Source: Prevotella sp. (GTDB lineage: Bacteria; Bacteroidota; Bacteroidia; Bacteroidales; Bacteroidaceae). From it: DNA of 64,000 nucleotides. Under the pieces are notes generated by a model. The model was not told the origin of the DNA, searched no databases, and was given only the letters and a program-made list of their open reading frames with translations. The stretch is taken from assembly GCA_017615355.1 (NCBI GenBank), contig JAGAAJ010000046.1, positions 28,242-92,241 on the forward strand. The letters are read 5' to 3'. Shown piece after piece: positions 44,304 to 51,803 of the stretch. The translations under genes and the position numbers were made by a program. The number at the start of each line of letters is the position of its first letter. Within the stretch, counting starts at the first letter, position 1.

Positions 44304-45668
44304 TTAAGTCATTCTCTGTATCTGTGCGCCGAGGGCATTGAGGCGGCCCTCGATGTTCTCGTAGCCGCGGTCTATCTGCTCGATATTGTCGATACGGCTG
44401 ACACCCTTGGCGCTGAGTGCAGCGATGAGCAGGGCAATGCCTGCACGGATGTCGGGACTCGACATACGCCCGCCACGCAGCTGCAGCTTTCTGTCGTGGC
44501 CCACGACAACAGCACGGTGAGGATCACAAAGGATAATCTGCGCACCCATGTCGATGAGCTTGTCGACGAAGAACAGACGGCTCTCGAACATCTTCTGATG
44601 GAAGAGCACACTGCCGCGCGCCTGTGTGGCCACGGTGATGAGTACGCTCAGCAGGTCGGGCGTCAAGCCTGGCCAGGGAGCATCGGCCAACGTCATGATG
44701 CTACCGTCGATAAACGACTGCACCTCGTAGTGGCGCATACGCGGAATAAACAGGTCGTCGCCCTCCTCACGCACCTTGATACCCATACGACGGAAGGTGT
44801 TGGGAATGATGCCAAGATTCCTGAGCGACACATCCTTGATACGGATGCCGTCGCCCACCATCGCTGCCATACCGATAAAGGAGCCCACCTCAATCATGTC
44901 AGGCAGGATGCGGTGCGTAGTGCCATGAAGGGTGTTGACACCCTCGATGGTCAGCAGGTTGGAGGCGATGCCGCTGATGCGGGCTCCCATACCATTGAGC
45001 ATGTGGCAGAGCTGCTGCACGTAGGGCTCGCAGGCCGCATTGTAAATCGTAGTCGTGCCACGTGCCAACACGGCTGCCATAATGATATTGGCCGTACCTG
45101 TGACAGAGGCCTCGTCGAGTAGCATGTAACTGCCTCTGAGAGTGGAGTGGTAAGGGGTGATAGATGAGAGATGGGAGGAGGACGACGGAGCACTGATCTC
45201 ATAGACGCCACGCTCAGGCATAGGGTTGAAATGTGCCCCAAGACGCTCAAAGCCCAGGAAATGCGTGTCGAGACGCCGACGTCCTATCTTGTCGCCGCCA
45301 GGCTTGGCGATGACGGCCTTGCCCATACGAGCCAGCAACGGTCCGATCATCATCACCGAGCCGCGTAGCTCAGCACACTTTTTTACAAAGGTATCACTCT
45401 GCAAGTAGTCGAGGTTGAGCGAGTCAGCCTGAAAGGTAAGGGTGGAAGGTGCCGGGTTGGGGGTGGAAGATGGCGTTACCTTCACCCCGATATCTCTCAG
45501 CAACTGGATGAGGTTGTTGACATCACGAATATTGGGGATATTGCTGATGGTCACAGGCTCGCTGGTCAGCAGCGTGGCGCAGATGACCTGCAAGGCCTCG
45601 TTCTTGGCGCCCTGCGGCGTGATGGTTCCACTAAGCGTGTGTCCGCCCTCGATGATGAATGATGCCAT
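44304..45668 (-). CDS. murA: UDP-N-acetylglucosamine 1-carboxyvinyltransferase
   Basis: A 454-residue enzyme of the first committed peptidoglycan step, adding enolpyruvate to UDP-GlcNAc. MASFIIEGGHTLSGTITPQG, GAKNEALQV and the C-terminal RGYENIEGRLNALGA are family hallmarks. The fosfomycin target Cys (Cys115 in E. coli, PGGCTIGARPVD) aligns with Asp126 here (KPGGDKIGRRRLDTH), so fosfomycin should not alkylate it. The protein is about 20-30 residues longer than usual because of two low-complexity stretches (TPSSTPNPAPST; SAPSSSSHLSSITPYHST), both from heptamer-like tracts. It starts 3 bp after the DUF4290 gene. Confidence 0.96.
   Translation of the reverse strand: MASFIIEGGHTLSGTITPQGAKNEALQVICATLLTSEPVTISNIPNIRDVNNLIQLLRDIGVKVTPSSTPNPAPSTLTFQADSLNLDYLQSDTFVKKCAELRGSVMMIGPLLARMGKAVIAKPGGDKIGRRRLDTHFLGFERLGAHFNPMPERGVYEISAPSSSSHLSSITPYHSTLRGSYMLLDEASVTGTANIIMAAVLARGTTTIYNAACEPYVQQLCHMLNGMGARISGIASNLLTIEGVNTLHGTTHRILPDMIEVGSFIGMAAMVGDGIRIKDVSLRNLGIIPNTFRRMGIKVREEGDDLFIPRMRHYEVQSFIDGSIMTLADAPWPGLTPDLLSVLITVATQARGSVLFHQKMFESRLFFVDKLIDMGAQIILCDPHRAVVVGHDRKLQLRGGRMSSPDIRAGIALLIAALSAKGVSRIDNIEQIDRGYENIEGRLNALGAQIQRMT
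45136..45180. repeat. Degenerate heptamer tract in murA (site 2)
   Basis: Purine-rich run with 7-bp periodicity (AGAGTGG, AGTGGTA, AGGGGTG, ATAGATG, AGAGATG, GGAGGAG), coding for the Ser/His-rich insertion SSSSHLSSITPYHS. More degenerate than the tamL tract. Confidence 0.6.
45435..45476. repeat. Heptamer tract in murA (site 1)
   Basis: GGTAAGG, GTGGAAG, GTGCCGG, GTTGGGG, GTGGAAG and ATGGCGT at 7-bp spacing, coding for TPSSTPNPAPSTL about residues 65-77, an insertion in a surface loop. Confidence 0.7.
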
Positions 45669-45671
45669 CGC

Positions 45672-46280
45672 TTACTTTTTCTTCTTTCCCTTCTTGTTAT
45701 TGGCAGGCAGCTCGTCGGCCGGCACGAAGTGCTCAAGGGCGATGGTGTTCAGGTCGAGCTGGATGACACCGTCGGTATATTCTGCCAAGTCGCTGACCAC
45801 CTTCTCGTCGTCGATGGAGCCGTGTCCCCAGAGCACGAGGTCTCGCTTCATCTGATTGGCGGTATAGCTGGCCAGCTGGTCGCGCTCCGGTCCTTCAGGC
45901 ATCTGCTTCAGCCTGTCCCACAGCTCCTCCACCAACCGTCCGTAGTGCCTCAGGCGGATGCTGTTCGCCGGACGTGCCATCGGCTCGGGCTTTGCGTGTA
46001 TATGCTCAGCCTCGCTCATATCATAGGGCCAGTCGATGTCAAGCTCCTTGTTGCTCATCAGGTACAGGTGGTCCCATAGCGTCTGCTGGTAGCCTGCGTT
46101 TTCGCGAATCTGCGGCACGCGCGTCTCCATCATCTTCACGATGGTCTTGGCACAGCGCAGGCGCTCGTCGCGGTCGGGCAGGCTGATGGCGTGCTCCACC
46201 ATCTTCTGTATCTCGCGCCCATACTCGGGCATCAGCAGCGACTGCCGCTGGGTGTTGTAGTCTAATCCTTTGATATTCAC
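45672..46280 (-). CDS. DUF4290 family protein
   Basis: A 202-residue cytoplasmic protein. MNIKGLDYNTQRQSLLMPEY and GREIQKMVEHAISLPDRDER match the Bacteroidetes DUF4290 family of unknown function. It is helical, with a basic C-terminal tail NNKKGKKKK. It is the first gene of the DUF4290-murA-rimM cluster, ending 3 bp before murA; this arrangement is common in the phylum and suggests a link to cell-wall synthesis or growth control, but no activity is known. Confidence 0.87.
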   Translation of the reverse strand: MNIKGLDYNTQRQSLLMPEYGREIQKMVEHAISLPDRDERLRCAKTIVKMMETRVPQIRENAGYQQTLWDHLYLMSNKELDIDWPYDMSEAEHIHAKPEPMARPANSIRLRHYGRLVEELWDRLKQMPEGPERDQLASYTANQMKRDLVLWGHGSIDDEKVVSDLAEYTDGVIQLDLNTIALEHFVPADELPANNKKGKKKK

Positions 46281-46331
46281 CTTTGGAATTTATAATTTGA
46301 CAATTTACAATTTACTGGGTGATTCTTCCCT

Positions 46332-47033
46332 TTAGCGGTTCAGCAAGTCTCGCGGCATCTTCGCTACGAAATCCTTCAGATAGAAGGGCTCGTAGTAGGC
46401 CACATCCTCCGTCTGTCCGTTCAGCAGGCGGCGCTCAGCCAGCGGCTGCATCCAGCGTGCCACAGGTTGGATATCGTCTATCAAATGTGCGTTGGGATGC
46501 TGGATGATGTCCATACATTTCTTTGCTCCAGGGCCGAAGAAATAGACGGGACGCTGGTCAAGCCACTCACGATAGGTATCAGCGCTGACGACATCGGCCT
46601 GTACGCCACGTACCTCATGCAAGGCACGGTCGTAGACGGCAGAATACACCTCCATGCGGCGGGCATCGAGCATCGGACACAGCAGGGCATCGTCAGGAAG
46701 AACATCTCTCAGCAGCACGGGCACGCAGAGCAGTTCGAGCGTGGGCACGCCGATGAGCTTGAGGTCGCGGCCAAAGCAGATGCCCTTCGCCATCGACACG
46801 CCGATACGCAAACCCGTATATGAGCCAGGACCGCCGCTCACGGCTACTGCATCGAAAGGAATGGCGTGGTTGTCGGTAAACGACATCGCCGCGTCAATCA
46901 TAGTGCCCAAGCGCTCAGCGCTGGCACCCTTCTCGGTGCTTTCGCTCTCATCGTGGTAGATGACCTGCGAGTCTTCGCTGACGGCCACGGAACACATCTG
47001 TGAGCTGGTCTCTATATGCAATATGCACGACAT
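46332..47033 (-). CDS. tsaB: tRNA threonylcarbamoyladenosine synthesis protein TsaB
   Basis: A 233-residue actin-like ATPase-fold protein; with TsaD and TsaE it makes the t6A37 modification of ANN-decoding tRNAs. CILHIETSSQMCSVAVSEDS is the first phosphate loop and VAVSGGPGSYTGLRIGVSMA the family signature. Length is typical. It is divergent from mutY, with its -7 box at 47064. The 3' flank (46281-46331) has short AATTTA-type repeats between tsaB and the DUF4290 gene. Confidence 0.95.
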   Translation of the reverse strand: MSCILHIETSSQMCSVAVSEDSQVIYHDESESTEKGASAERLGTMIDAAMSFTDNHAIPFDAVAVSGGPGSYTGLRIGVSMAKGICFGRDLKLIGVPTLELLCVPVLLRDVLPDDALLCPMLDARRMEVYSAVYDRALHEVRGVQADVVSADTYREWLDQRPVYFFGPGAKKCMDIIQHPNAHLIDDIQPVARWMQPLAERRLLNGQTEDVAYYEPFYLKDFVAKMPRDLLNR

Positions 47034-47063
47034 TGTTTTCTTTTGCTTCTTACGTTATGGCTG

Positions 47064-47071
47064 CAAAGGTA
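47064..47071 (-). promoter_or_regulatory. tsaB -7 box (TACCTTTG)
   Basis: TACCTTTG on the minus strand, 30 bp before the tsaB ATG. Confidence 0.65.
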
Positions 47072-47124
47072 CAAATTAGCGCGAGAAAAAGCAAATTTTT
47101 CTTGGTTTTTCTCACGCTTATTCG

Positions 47125-47132
47125 TAACTTTG
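47125..47132 (+). promoter_or_regulatory. mutY -7 box (TAACTTTG)
   Basis: TAACTTTG ends 5 bp before the mutY ATG at 47138, which implies a leaderless transcript. Confidence 0.65.
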
Positions 47133-47137
47133 CACAC

Positions 47138-48229
47138 ATGATAGCAAACAGGCAAACGGCCATACATCCTTTCGCCGCCACGCTGCTGCGATGGTATGAA
47201 AGCCACGGACGACAGCTTCCGTGGCGAGGCACGCACGACGCCTATCACATCTGGCTCAGCGAAATCATCCTACAGCAGACGCGCATCGAGCAGGGCCGCG
47301 ACTACTGGTTGCGCTTCATTCAGCGATGGCCTACCGTAGGCCAACTGGCAGAGGCCTCTGAGGAAGAGGTGCTGCGCATGTGGCAGGGACTGGGCTATTA
47401 CTCACGAGCCCGCAACCTGCTGACGGCTGCACGTCAGGTGGTGGCCTTGGGCGGATTCCCGCAAACCATCGAGGGGCTGCACAGCCTGAAAGGTGTAGGG
47501 CCCTATACCGCCGCCGCCATCGGCTCGATGGCTTTCGGCCTGCCCGCCGCCGTCGTTGACGGCAACGTGTTCCGCGTGCTCAGCCGGCATTTCGACATCA
47601 GCACACCCATCAACACGACGCAGGGACGCCACGTCTTCGACCAACTGGCCAACGAGCTGCTGCCTGCCGCACAGGCGGCCGACTACAATCAGGCCATCAT
47701 GGACTTCGGCGCTACGTGGTGCACGCCGCAGTCACCCCGCTGCACCGACTGTCCGCTCAGCGACACCTGTCTGGCACAGGCTCACGGCACCGTCGGCCAG
47801 CTGCCCGTGAAAGAGCGCAAACTGAAGGTCACCACCCGCCGTCTCGCGTACATATATATTAGGTGTAAGGGCGAGACTGCCATCCACCGCCGTGGCGAGG
47901 GCGACATCTGGCAGGGCCTCTGGGAGCCGCTCAACATCAGCGATGCCTCAACTGCGTCCGGCGGTTTACCCGCCGGAATAATGCCTTCCGCTACTCCCGC
48001 CGGGTCCCGCCTCACCCTTATCAGGAAGGACGTTCACCACGTCCTCACCCATCGCATCCTTCTGGCCGACTTCTATCTGCTGGAAACCGACACTCGTCCC
48101 ACCCTGCCCGACGGCTACATTTGGATCAACGAGGCCGACATCGACAGCTACGCTATTCCTCGGCTCATCGAGATCCTGCTGGAAAGCCTTCATGCATGGA
48201 ATGAGGAGAAAGAGCAGGCAGGAAAATGA
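47138..48229 (+). CDS. mutY: A/G-specific adenine glycosylase MutY
   Basis: A 363-residue repair enzyme that removes adenine opposite 8-oxoguanine. The ATG at 47138 is supported by the promoter directly upstream and by MutY similarity starting at once. Motifs: LPWRGTHDAYHIWLSEIILQ (catalytic Glu region, QQTRIEQ), the helix-hairpin-helix LKGVGPYTAAAIGSMAFG, catalytic Asp in VVDGNVFRVLSRHF, and the 4Fe-4S motif CTPQSPRCTDCPLSDTC (C-x6-C-x2-C-x5-C). The C-terminal NUDIX-like domain has an added Gly/Pro/Ala-rich stretch (SGGLPAGIMPSATPAGS) from a GC-rich hairpin element at 47958. Confidence 0.96.
   Translation: MIANRQTAIHPFAATLLRWYESHGRQLPWRGTHDAYHIWLSEIILQQTRIEQGRDYWLRFIQRWPTVGQLAEASEEEVLRMWQGLGYYSRARNLLTAARQVVALGGFPQTIEGLHSLKGVGPYTAAAIGSMAFGLPAAVVDGNVFRVLSRHFDISTPINTTQGRHVFDQLANELLPAAQAADYNQAIMDFGATWCTPQSPRCTDCPLSDTCLAQAHGTVGQLPVKERKLKVTTRRLAYIYIRCKGETAIHRRGEGDIWQGLWEPLNISDASTASGGLPAGIMPSATPAGSRLTLIRKDVHHVLTHRILLADFYLLETDTRPTLPDGYIWINEADIDSYAIPRLIEILLESLHAWNEEKEQAGK
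47958..48005. repeat. GC-rich hairpin element inside mutY
   Basis: CCGGCGG (47958-47964) pairs with CCGCCGG (47970-47976), loop TTTAC; a further CCCGCCGGG follows at about 47996-48004 and can pair with the same arms. It encodes a Gly/Pro/Ala-rich insertion. It looks like a REP-type palindrome captured in frame. Confidence 0.65.
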
Positions 48230-48287
48230 AAAAAGAGAGAAAATGTGTAACTTTTCCCTTCATCAATCGTCTTAACATTTAGAGAGG

Positions 48288-48812
48288 ATGAAAGAAATCA
48301 GCTTCTTCCGCACCGACATCCTGCCGTTGAAGAACGAGCTCTTCAGGTTGGCATTGCGCATCACTCTCAACAGAGACGATGCCGAGGATGTAGTGCAGGA
48401 GACGATGCTGAAAGTATGGAACCGCCGCGAGCAGTGGAGCGAGCTGGAGAGCATCGAGGCATTCTGTCTTACCATCTGCCGCAACGTGGCGCTCGACAAG
48501 ATGAAGCGCGCCGACAGCCAGAACACATCCCTCGAAGAGAGTGGCGGATATGAGCACGCAGACCGCTCCTACGCCGCCAATCCAGAAGAACAGGCCGTAC
48601 AGCGAGACCGAGTGGAACTCGTGAGAAAGCTGGTCGGCCAGCTGCCCGAAAAACAGCGCACCTGCATGCAGCTGCGCGACATGGAGGGCAAAGCCTACAA
48701 GGACATCGCGCAAGTGATGGGCATCACAGAACAACAAGTCAAGGTGAACATCTTCCGCGCACGACAGACGATCAAGCAAAAATTCCTACAAATAGAACAA
48801 CATGGACTATAA
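48288..48812 (+). CDS. ECF-type RNA polymerase sigma factor
   Basis: A 174-residue sigma-70 family factor with region 2 (RLALRITLNRDDAEDVVQET, MLKVW) and region 4 (QLPEKQRTCMQLRDMEGKAY, KDIAQVMGITEQQVKVNIFR) and no region 3, so an ECF-type factor. The next gene overlaps its last 11 bp and encodes a single-pass membrane protein, the common sigma/anti-sigma order. Unlike the ECF systems that control SusCD loci, no FecR domain is present. Its regulon is unknown. It lies 58 bp after mutY on the same strand. Confidence 0.93.
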   Translation: MKEISFFRTDILPLKNELFRLALRITLNRDDAEDVVQETMLKVWNRREQWSELESIEAFCLTICRNVALDKMKRADSQNTSLEESGGYEHADRSYAANPEEQAVQRDRVELVRKLVGQLPEKQRTCMQLRDMEGKAYKDIAQVMGITEQQVKVNIFRARQTIKQKFLQIEQHGL

Positions 48813-49317
48813 GTACATCGAGCAACTGTTAGACCGCTACTTCCGCGCCGAAACGACGCTGCAGGAAGAGCAGATCCTGAAGACCTTCTTCGCTCAGGGC
48901 GCAGAAGACATGCCTCAGGAGCTACAGCAGTATGCCCCGTTGTTTGCCGCCTTCGACGAGCAGCCCGTGCTGGGCGACGATTTCGACGAGCGCGTGCTCG
49001 CACAGTTGCCCGCCGACATCGTCCCGCTGCAGCCCCAGCAGGTGAAAGCACGCACCATCCGCCTCACCGAGCGCTTGCGCCCGCTGTTCGGCGCCGCCGC
49101 TATGGTGGCCATCCTCCTCACCGTAGGAAACGCCATCTACCAGTCCATGCGGCCCAACACCACCTGGATGGATGCTGACGAATATGCCAACATCAAGGTA
49201 GAGAGCCACGAGCCCTCCGTAGCCTACGGCCAGATGACCGACACGCTGACCTTGGCAAAGGACGAGATCCTGACGCCTGCGCCCACCGACTCGCTGCTCA
49301 ACGGCGGTATCGATTAA
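48802..49317 (+). CDS. Putative membrane anti-sigma factor
   Basis: A 171-residue protein overlapping the sigma factor gene by 11 bp. The N-terminal ~90 residues are cytoplasmic and helical (YIEQLLDRYFRAETTLQEEQ, ILKTFFAQ), the kind of segment that could hold a sigma factor. One membrane span lies near residue 100 (LFGAAAMVAILLTVGNAIYQ), and the acidic tail of ~55 residues would be periplasmic. No zinc HxxxCxxC (ZAS) motif is present. The anti-sigma role is inferred from position and topology. Confidence 0.7.
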   Translation: MDYKYIEQLLDRYFRAETTLQEEQILKTFFAQGAEDMPQELQQYAPLFAAFDEQPVLGDDFDERVLAQLPADIVPLQPQQVKARTIRLTERLRPLFGAAAMVAILLTVGNAIYQSMRPNTTWMDADEYANIKVESHEPSVAYGQMTDTLTLAKDEILTPAPTDSLLNGGID

Positions 49318-49411
49318 ATCAAGACACTAATTTCTATGCTTTCTCTATAACATATCATTTAGGATTAAAACATTAAAAAAGCTGCGAAGCTTCACATTTT
49401 TCCGAAGAGTA

Positions 49412-49450
49412 AGAGCCGACAGTCAAGCGTGACAGTCGGCTCTCTCTCTT
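49412..49450. terminator. Terminator between the anti-sigma and EamA genes
   Basis: AGAGCCGACAGTCA (49412-49425) and TGACAGTCGGCTCT (49430-49443) pair with one mismatch around a 4-nt loop. It serves two convergent genes. Confidence 0.8.
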
Positions 49451-49469
49451 ATCCTGTAGTAAGTCGGCC

Positions 49470-50372
49470 CTAGGCTGAATGGCGCTTCTCACAAAGGAAC
49501 ATACCCGTCAGGATCAGCGCCGTGCCCAGCAGAAACCAGGGCGTAATCTGCTCGTGCAGCAGCCACCAGGCAAAAAGGATGGTGGTGATAGGATTGAAAT
49601 ACACCCAGTTGGTGGCGATGACAGCCCCTAACCGACGGATCACCCAGTTCCATACAAGGAAACAAATCATAGAAGCCACGACGCTCAGGAACAGCAGGTT
49701 CCATATCACCCCCCTGCTGAAGATCACCTCCATCGAAGGAAAGCCCGGAAACACCACATAGTAGGGCAATATCGTCAGCAATCCGTAGAAAAACACCTTA
49801 CGGGTAATGAAAAAGGTGGAATAGCGTTCCGTCACAGCCTTCATCAGCAGCGAATAGACGGCCCAGCAAAGACAGGCACCAAAAGCCAGCATGTCGCCCT
49901 TCGGAGAGAGATGCAACACGAAATGGCCGTTCATCACCACCACAGCCATACCCAGACAGGCCAACAGCGACCCTACCACCTGCACACCCGTAAAACGCTC
50001 ACTCTTACGATACACAAGCGCTATCAGCAGCATGGCGAACAACGGGCACGAGCAAACAATCAGCGACGTGTTCGTGGCCGTCGTATAGAGCATCGCCGCA
50101 TTCTCGGTAAGGAAATACAGCGACCCTCCTGACACACCCAGCAGCAACATCAGCAGCTCGTCGCGCCACGACCTGCTGACCAGCCTGAACGACTGCCGCC
50201 TCGTTGCCAGCTCAAAAGCCAGCAGCAATACGTAGGCAATCAGAAAACGCAGCGTGAAGATCTGGGCAGGCGAAAGGCCATTGAGCAGCAGCATCTTGGT
50301 AAACACAAAAGTGCTTCCCCAAATTGCCACCGTGACAAACGCCATAAAATGGCCCATACCCTTTTTTCCCAT
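49470..50372 (-). CDS. EamA/DMT family transporter
   Basis: A 300-residue membrane protein with about ten hydrophobic helices in two homologous EamA halves: FMAFVTVAIWGSTFVFTKML (first) and GDMLAFGACLCWAVYSLLMK (second). Members export metabolites such as amino acids or nucleosides; the substrate here is not predictable. It is monocistronic, with a -7 box (TAACTTTG) at 50428 and a 56-nt leader. Confidence 0.9.
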   Translation of the reverse strand: MGKKGMGHFMAFVTVAIWGSTFVFTKMLLLNGLSPAQIFTLRFLIAYVLLLAFELATRRQSFRLVSRSWRDELLMLLLGVSGGSLYFLTENAAMLYTTATNTSLIVCSCPLFAMLLIALVYRKSERFTGVQVVGSLLACLGMAVVVMNGHFVLHLSPKGDMLAFGACLCWAVYSLLMKAVTERYSTFFITRKVFFYGLLTILPYYVVFPGFPSMEVIFSRGVIWNLLFLSVVASMICFLVWNWVIRRLGAVIATNWVYFNPITTILFAWWLLHEQITPWFLLGTALILTGMFLCEKRHSA

Positions 50373-50427
50373 TGACAGACGATTCCCGCTTTTCTCTACT
50401 AATCTCTTGTCGTTTTCAATTCAGCTG

Positions 50428-50435
50428 CAAAGTTA
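50428..50435 (-). promoter_or_regulatory. -7 box (TAACTTTG) for the EamA gene
   Basis: TAACTTTG on the minus strand in the gap before the transporter gene. Confidence 0.6.
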
Positions 50436-50486
50436 CGATTTTTTTTCTTTCCTGTATCACTGAATTCAAAATCTTTTCGTATCTTT

Positions 50487-50621
50487 GCCATCCCAGCTTT
50501 CCTCACCATCATTCTGATTCCCATGGCCTACAGCATTAGCGATGGCATTCTGATTGGCGTCATCTCCTATGTCGGCTGCCATGCCGTTGCAGGCAAGTTC
50601 AAGTCCCACCCCTCATCGTAG
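50487..50621 (+). pseudogene. Remnant of an NCS2-family purine permease (C-terminal tail)
   Basis: The frame from 50487 reads IPAFLTIILIPMAYSISDGI, then LIGVISYVGCH, and stops at 50619-50621. This closely resembles the last membrane helices of AzgA-like NCS2 xanthine/guanine permeases of Bacteroidetes. A TATCTTTG box (50480-50487) abuts it directly, so the promoter and the tail appear fused by a deletion of the ~400 residues between. No start codon suitable for a functional protein is visible. It marks an old rearrangement beside the TIR/LRR pair. Confidence 0.7.
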
Positions 50622-50692
50622 TTATTCTTTAGGAGGCGAGACATGTGCCATATCCTACCGTCCCTGTGGATGGTTACGTTATTCTCCAACTG

Positions 50693-51802
50693 CTAACGAC
50701 GAATGAGCATTAGGTTAAGACCTTGTCCAGGATGTTCGTCCTGACGCTGATAATATTCATAATCGGGATGAGAGACACGGATTTCTTTCTGCGTGGTCTG
50801 TTCTTTTAATGAAAAACGAATTCTGAAGCATCCGTTATTATCAGTCATGTCCGACTTGTCTTCAATTTCTACAAGAGCGTTCTCTACAGGACGACCGTCC
50901 TCATTATCAATGACAACACCTGAATAAACGGCAAAAGACTCGTCACGATGCAATGAGAGCTGTATCTCATTACTACCTCCCCAACCAATTTGAACGTTCG
51001 TATCGATTTTTTCATAGTAAGGGGCTGAAATACCAATAGGGATATGACGGCCGCGATAATAGCCTGGGATATCGCCAATAGTAAGGACTGTATCAAGCTT
51101 ATGGATTCGATATTTCATACCATTAACAACGACAACCGCTTCTGATGGTAAGGGAAGGGAATGGTAATCATCTTTGATACGGACTGTAAGCGAAATTGGA
51201 ACCACCAACCAATAGAGTAAGAACAAACCAATAGGCACAGTAATACAGGCAATGGCAATCCGTTGCCTACGCTGCCGTTCATGGCGATGCCATAGTTCGT
51301 CGAAACTCACGCCAAGCATCCTTGCCACCACCCTGACAAAAGCCCTTTCACACCCGCCATCATTCAAATTGATGCCAAGCAGTTCACGGTCAGGCTGTTC
51401 TTCTATATACTGACGCAGAAAAGCTGGATAATAATCCTTTACGTCTTCACTCTCATTTACATCAACGAGCAGAGGGATAATGTAATCGAAACGTCCCAAC
51501 TGCTCTGTAAAGAACCTGACTTCGTTGCTTACCCAACGTGAATCGGCCGAATGCTTAGAGCAGATGACGATAAGAAACTTTGACTCGCTAAGATGTCGGT
51601 GTAACTCATCTGAAAGAACACCAGAATCAAGATCTGTCTGATCACGGAAAACAGGGCGCAAATAGCGAGAATCATCAAATTCATTATGAATCTCTGCCGG
51701 AAGTTTGTAGGATTCCAACTTCCGATGTAACCACTTAGCCACTTTCTGGTCTTTGTGGTTATAGCTGATAAAGGCGTATTTTGTCTTAGTTTCCTGCTCC
51801 AT
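50693..51802 (-). CDS. TIR-domain transmembrane protein
   Basis: A 369-residue protein with an N-terminal TIR domain (residues ~8-140: TKYAFISYNHKDQKVAKWLH; LRPVFRDQTDLDSG; SKFLIVICSKHSADSRWVSN). The Glu two residues after RWVS (WVSNE) lies where TIR NADases keep their catalytic Glu. A membrane span follows (IAIACITVPIGLFLLYWLVV), then an extracytoplasmic part with a carboxypeptidase-regulatory-like beta-sandwich (YSGVVIDNEDGRPVENALVE). The ATG at 51802 lies one base after the upstream stop (an alternative at 51820 overlaps it by 17 bp), so translation is coupled to the LRR gene. AT-richer than the flanking housekeeping genes. Confidence 0.9.
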   Translation of the reverse strand: MEQETKTKYAFISYNHKDQKVAKWLHRKLESYKLPAEIHNEFDDSRYLRPVFRDQTDLDSGVLSDELHRHLSESKFLIVICSKHSADSRWVSNEVRFFTEQLGRFDYIIPLLVDVNESEDVKDYYPAFLRQYIEEQPDRELLGINLNDGGCERAFVRVVARMLGVSFDELWHRHERQRRQRIAIACITVPIGLFLLYWLVVPISLTVRIKDDYHSLPLPSEAVVVVNGMKYRIHKLDTVLTIGDIPGYYRGRHIPIGISAPYYEKIDTNVQIGWGGSNEIQLSLHRDESFAVYSGVVIDNEDGRPVENALVEIEDKSDMTDNNGCFRIRFSLKEQTTQKEIRVSHPDYEYYQRQDEHPGQGLNLMLIRR

Positions 51803-51803
51803 C

